A program made the translations under genes and the position numbers. Shown in pieces: positions 5,601 to 8,520 of a stretch of DNA of 8,520 nucleotides. Source of the stretch: Streptomyces bicolor (GTDB lineage: Bacteria > Actinomycetota > Actinomycetes > Streptomycetales > Streptomycetaceae); NCBI RefSeq assembly GCF_000719285.1, contig NZ_JOFS01000079.1, forward strand, positions 1 to 8,520, in the 5' to 3' direction. Position 1 is the first letter of the stretch; each line of letters begins with the position of its first letter. Below the pieces are notes generated by a model. That model was not told the DNA's origin. It saw only the letters and a list, made by a program, of their open reading frames with translations, and searched no databases.

Positions 5601-8520
5601 TGGCCCGAGATCGCCACCCGGCCGCGCACCGACCCGTCCGTGCAGGTCGGCCCCGACAGCCTGTTCCACGTCATCTACACCTCCGGCTCCACCGGCACCC
5701 CCAAGGGCGTCATGATCGAGCACCGCTCGATCTGCCGGCTGGTCGACAGTGACGTGTTCGCCGGCGTCGGTCCCGGCCACGTGGTCGCCCATCCCTCCAA
5801 CTTCGCCTGGGACGCCTTCACCTTCGAGTGCTGGCCCGCGCTGACGTCCGGCGCCGCCATGGTGGTGATGGACAAGGAGGTCCTCCTCGACGCCGTCGAG
5901 CTCAAGGCTGCCCTGCGCCACTGCGGTGTGACGATGATGTGGCTGACGTCTCCCCTGCTCCGCCAGCACCTGCTGGACTGCCCCGACCTCCTCGCCGACG
6001 TCCAGTACGTGTTCTTCGGCGGCGAGGCGATCGACCGGCCGGTGGTGGACCAGCTGGTGGCCGGGCCGTGGGCCCCCGCGCACCTCGTCCACGGCTACGG
6101 GCCCACCGAGGCGACGGTGTTCACCACCTGCTACACGGTGGACCGGACCACCCCCCGAACCGGGCAGATCCCCATCGGTCGACCGCTGACGAACACCGAG
6201 GTGTTCGTCATGGACGACAACGGTGCCCTGCTTCCCCCGGGGGTTCCAGGCGAGCTGTGGGTCGGCGGCCCCGGCGTGGCCCGGGGCTACTGGAACCGCC
6301 CGGAGCTGACCGCGGAGCGGTTCATCAAGCACCCATTCTCGGACGATCCTCAGGCACGCGTGTATCGCACCGGTGACGTGGTGCGCTGGCGGGCGGACGG
6401 GCTGCTGGAGTTCGTGGGCCGGGTCGACCACCAGGTGAAGATCCGTGGCTTCCGCGTCGAACCGGGCGAGATCGAGGCCGTGCTGGCCCGCTTCCCGGGA
6501 CTGTCGGAGGTGGCGGTCCTGGTGCGTGAGGACCGGCCGGGCGACAAGCGCCTGGTCGCCTACGCGGTCGCCGAGCCGGGTCACGGCAACGGGGTGGACG
6601 TCGAGGCCCTGCGCGCGCACGCGACGGGTCAGCTGCCGGAGTACATGGTGCCCTCGGCGTTCGTGGTGCTCGACCGGCTCCCGCTGACCACCAACGGCAA
6701 GCTGGACCGGCGGGCGCTGCCCGCCCCCGAGCTGCCGGCGACCGGGGCCGGGCGCGGTCCGCGGACGGCGCGGGAAGAGGCCCTGTGCGCTCTGTTCGCC
6801 GACGTCCTGGGCGTGCCCGTGGTCGGCATCGACGACAACTTCTTCGAGCTCGGCGGTCACTCCCTCCTCGCCACCCGCCTGGCCGGCCGCATCCGTTCGG
6901 TCCTGGGGGCGGAGTTGGTGGTGCGGACCGTGTTCGAGGCCCCGACCGTCGCCGCCCTCGCCGAGCGGGTCGCGCAGGCAGGGGCGGCCCGGCCCGCGCT
7001 GACCGCGACGGCCCGCCCGGAGCGGATCCCGCTGTCCCCGGCACAGAACAGGCTGTGGTTCCTCGACAAGCTCGAGGAGACCAGCGCCACCTACAACGCT
7101 CCGGCGGCGTTCCGGATCACCGGGGAGCTGAACCCCGAGGTGCTCGAGCGTGCCCTGGGCGACGTGGTGGCACGGCACGAGAGCCTGCGGACGGTGTTCC
7201 AGGAGGTGGACGGGAGCCCGGTCCAGGTGATCCTGGACCAGGACGCCGCCGGCGTGGGGCTGCACCGGGTCACCTGTGGTGCGGACGAGGTGGACGCGCT
7301 GCTGCGCGAGGCCGGTCAGTACGTGTTCGACCTGTCGGCCGAGCTGCCTCTGCGAGCAACGCTGTTCACTGTCGCTCCCGACGAGCATGTCCTGCTGCTG
7401 CTCCTGCACCACATCGCGAGCGACGGTGCCTCGATGGGGCCGCTGGCGTGTGACCTGGAGGTCGCATTCCGGGCCCGGATCCAGGGGATCGAGCCGTCGT
7501 GGCCGGCGCTGCCGGTGCAGTACGCGGACTACACGCTGTGGCAGCGTGAGCTCCTCGGCGCGGAGGACGACCCCGGTTCCCTGGGGAGTGAGCAGCTGGC
7601 CTTCTGGACCGCGGCGCTGGAAGGCATCCCGGACCAGCTCGAGCTGCCCTACGACCGCCCCCGGCCGAAGGTGGCCGGCCACCGCGGCGACTCGGTCTTC
7701 TTCGAGCTGGACGCAGAACTGCACCGCGGCATGGCGGAGCTGGCACACTCGACCGGCGCCACCACGTTCATGGTGGCTCAGGCGGCACTGGCAGTGACGC
7801 TGACGAAGATGGGTGCGGGGACGGACATCCCGATCGGCACCCCGGTCGCAGGACGCGCAGACGAAGCACTGGACGACCTCGTCGGCTTCTTCGTCAACAC
7901 CCTGGTCCTGCGGACGGACACCTCCGGGAATCCGACGTTCCGGGAACTGCTGGAGCAGGTCCGGGAGACCGACCTGGCCGCGTACTCCCACCAGGACGTG
8001 CCGTTCGAGCGCGTGGTCGAGGCGGTCAATCCCCAGCGCTCGCTGGCCCGCCACCCGCTCTTCCAGGTACTGCTCAACCTTCAGACCGGCGACGGCAATG
8101 CGCTGGACCTGCCCGGCCTGACGGTCCAGGAGATCGTGGGGAAGCAGCAGACGGCGAAGTTCGACATGTCGCTGAACTTCCTCATGCAGTACACCGACGC
8201 AGGTCTTCCCGGGCCTGTGCGGGCGTATGTCACGTACGCTGCGGATCTCTTCGACCAGGAGACCGTGGAGCGCGTGTTCACCGGCCTCGTCCGTGTCCTC
8301 GAATCCGTGTCTGCCGCTCCGGAGCAGACGATCAGTCAGATCGACGTGATCGAAGCGGCAGAGCGTGTGCGGTTGTTGGAGTCGTGGGCCGGGGCGGAGC
8401 CCGGTGGGGGGCTGGGTGCCAGTTCGGTGCAGGCGGCTTTTGCGGCGCAGGTGCTGCGGTCCCCGGACGGGGTGGCGGTGCGGTGTGCGGGGCGGGAGCT
8501 GTCGTACCGGGAACTCGACG
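2273..8520 (+). CDS. NRPS, initiating synthetase A*-T-C-A-T-C-A..., frame disrupted near 2441-2447, 3' partial
   Basis: A large multimodular synthetase running off the window end. It begins with an A domain and no C domain, as in an initiating protein; the ATG at 2273 (weak GAAAGACGG upstream) gives an N-terminus leading directly into the A domain. Domain order: A1 (damaged) about 2345-3540, T1 3561-3776 (Ser codon 3666), C1 3828-5145, A2 5217-6735, T2 6756-6971 (Ser codon 6861), C2 7023-8345, start of A3 8424-8520. The true frame is that of base 2273 up to about 2441, then that of base 2448 to the end without a stop. The reading from 2273 alone ends at TGA 2693. The damaged-side frame is open from 2337, so an automatic caller might start at GTG 2340 or 2406, but that N-terminus would be an out-of-frame reading of the A domain. 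No epimerization, methylation, oxidation or TE domain is visible. The neighbouring ferric-siderophore reductase suggests a siderophore peptide. Confidence 0.93.
2345..2441 (+). repeat. 97-bp repeat, copy 1 (partner 8424-8520)
   Basis: Matches 8424-8520 with two mismatches. Copy 1 ends at, or within a few bases of, the point where the A1 reading frame breaks. The true repeat may extend past the window end. Confidence 0.93.
3408..3535 (+). repeat. 128-bp module repeat in A9-A10 region (partner 6603-6730)
   Basis: Bases 3408-3535 and 6603-6730 differ at about four positions. They cover the A9-A10 part of A1 and A2. The first 35 bases (3408-3442) are also identical to 82-116 in the upstream NRPS gene. 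Confidence 0.9.
3561..3776 (+). other. T1 peptidyl carrier domain
   Basis: A standard carrier domain that holds the activated first residue as a thioester on phosphopantetheine. [10 protein letters not shown] is intact with the acceptor Ser codon at 3666-3668, followed by helix III residues ending in TVAALAERV. The stretch 3597-3638 is identical over 42 bases to 274-315 in the upstream NRPS gene, showing shared module ancestry. Confidence 0.93.
3693..3902 (+). repeat. 210-bp module repeat, end of T to start of C (partner 6888-7097)
   Basis: Bases 3693-3902 and 6888-7097 differ at about six positions (roughly 97% identity). The block spans the C-terminal helices of the carrier domain, the T-C linker and the first C motif, then stops abruptly after the ATYN codons. 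Confidence 0.92.
3828..5145 (+). other. C1 condensation domain (LCL-like)
   Basis: Joins the residue on T1 to the amino acid loaded by A2. It starts with [15 protein letters not shown] (C1 motif), has RHESLRTVF (C2), the catalytic HHIASDG at 4215-4235 (C3), [10 protein letters not shown] (C4), [13 protein letters not shown] (C5), [10 protein letters not shown] (C6) and HPLFQVLLA (C7). The sequence style and the lack of an upstream epimerization domain favour an LCL type. The N-terminal third differs strongly from C2 while the middle is nearly identical, suggesting recombination inside the domain. Confidence 0.92.
4316..4532 (+). repeat. 217-bp repeat inside C domains (partner 7508-7724)
   Basis: Bases 4316-4532 and 7508-7724 differ at about nine positions (roughly 96% identity). 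The block starts about 80 bases after the HHIASDG motif and covers the middle of the C domain. The offset is three bases less than in the two upstream blocks, so one codon of length change lies between them. Confidence 0.92.
5217..6735 (+). other. A2 adenylation domain, intact, Val-like pocket
   Basis: A full A domain: VTYREL (A1), [12 protein letters not shown] (A2, 5436-5471; final Asn where Asp is usual), [11 protein letters not shown] (A3, TSGSTG 5679-5696), WDAFTFECW (A4), GYGPTE (A5, 6093-6110), [14 protein letters not shown] (A6), YRTGDVV (A7), [18 protein letters not shown] (A8) and NGK (A10, Lys codon 6699). Pocket residues by GrsA numbering: D235 (codon 5811), A236, F239 (5823), W278 (5940), F299 (6012), G301, G322, V330, F331, K517, i.e. 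D-A-F-W-F-G-G-V-F-K. This is close to the classic valine code D-A-F-W-I-G-G-T-F-K, so Val or a similar aliphatic residue is the best guess. It serves as the internal standard for measuring the loss in A1. Confidence 0.93.
6756..6971 (+). other. T2 peptidyl carrier domain
   Basis: [16 protein letters not shown] is intact, with the phosphopantetheine-accepting Ser codon at 6861-6863. Its C-terminal part is nearly identical in DNA to that of T1 (see repeat entries). It carries the A2-activated residue and then the dipeptide. Confidence 0.93.
7023..8345 (+). other. C2 condensation domain (LCL-like)
   Basis: [24 protein letters not shown], catalytic HHIASDG at 7407-7427, [33 protein letters not shown] and HPLFQVLLN are all present in order, so the domain looks active. 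It would pass the dipeptide from T2 to the amino acid loaded by the third A domain, most of which lies beyond the window. No epimerization domain precedes it, so an L-configured donor is expected. Confidence 0.92.
8424..8520 (+). other. Start of A3 adenylation domain (cut by window end)
   Basis: In frame with C2, this reads [19 protein letters not shown] then LSYRELD, the A1 core motif. All 97 bases match 2345-2441 except two, so the third module begins like the first. Its pocket residues and substrate are outside the window. Confidence 0.9.
8424..8520 (+). repeat. 97-bp repeat, copy 2 (partner 2345-2441)
   Basis: Second copy, at the start of the third A domain, cut by the window end. The two differences from copy 1 lie in the codons just before LSYREL. 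Confidence 0.93.

Noticed and set aside
6447..6476. VEPGEIE in place of IELGEIE in motif A8 of the second A domain
   Set aside because: This variant is familiar among NRPS A domains, so I do not treat it as a defect.
2247..8054. A 1935-codon open frame on the minus strand, the longest uninterrupted start-to-stop frame in the window
   Set aside because: Its codons are exact reverse complements of the NRPS codons (same register). Its stops would need sense TTA, CTA or TCA codons, which GC-rich actinomycetes avoid. Its translation has no domain, is rich in Arg, Gly, His and Gln, and repeats wherever the NRPS modules repeat. It does show that the NRPS frame has no TTA (bldA-dependent) codon over that span.

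Overview
The window is a very GC-rich stretch of bacterial DNA with the codon use and gene style of an actinomycete, most likely Streptomyces or a close relative. This is inferred from composition, avoidance of TTA/CTA/TCA codons and the protein families; no marker gene for the genus is present. It is the inside of a nonribosomal peptide synthetase (NRPS) gene cluster, with all genes on the + strand.

Layout: (1) 1-1296 is the 3' end of an NRPS gene, carrying the end of an adenylation (A) domain, a carrier (T/PCP) domain and a terminal thioesterase. (2) 1296-2132 overlaps it by one base and encodes a siderophore-interacting, FAD-binding ferric-siderophore reductase. (3) 2133-2272 is a 140-base gap holding a perfect 10-bp hairpin flanked by a 9-bp direct repeat. 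(4) From 2273 to the window end runs a second NRPS gene that starts with an A domain and reads A-T-C-A-T-C-A(partial).

How they fit together: the ferric-siderophore reductase points to a peptide siderophore as the product. The first gene holds the release (TE) module and the second looks like the initiating synthetase, so gene order may be the reverse of assembly order. Both visible C domains have intact HHxxxDG motifs and LCL-like features, and no epimerization domain is seen.

The main oddity is in the first A domain of the second NRPS. After about base 2441 the reading frame changes, and about 300 bases (including core motif A2) are missing compared with the intact A domain at 5217-6735. 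The 97 bases just before the break recur with two mismatches at the last 97 bases of the window (start of the third A domain). That suggests either recombination between modules or, at least as likely, a collapsed or misjoined repeat in the assembly. Long blocks of modules 1 and 2 are 96-97% identical in DNA while the parts between have diverged, which indicates recent gene conversion or module duplication. I found no clearly new biological system; this is a siderophore-type NRPS locus with one damaged or mis-assembled module.
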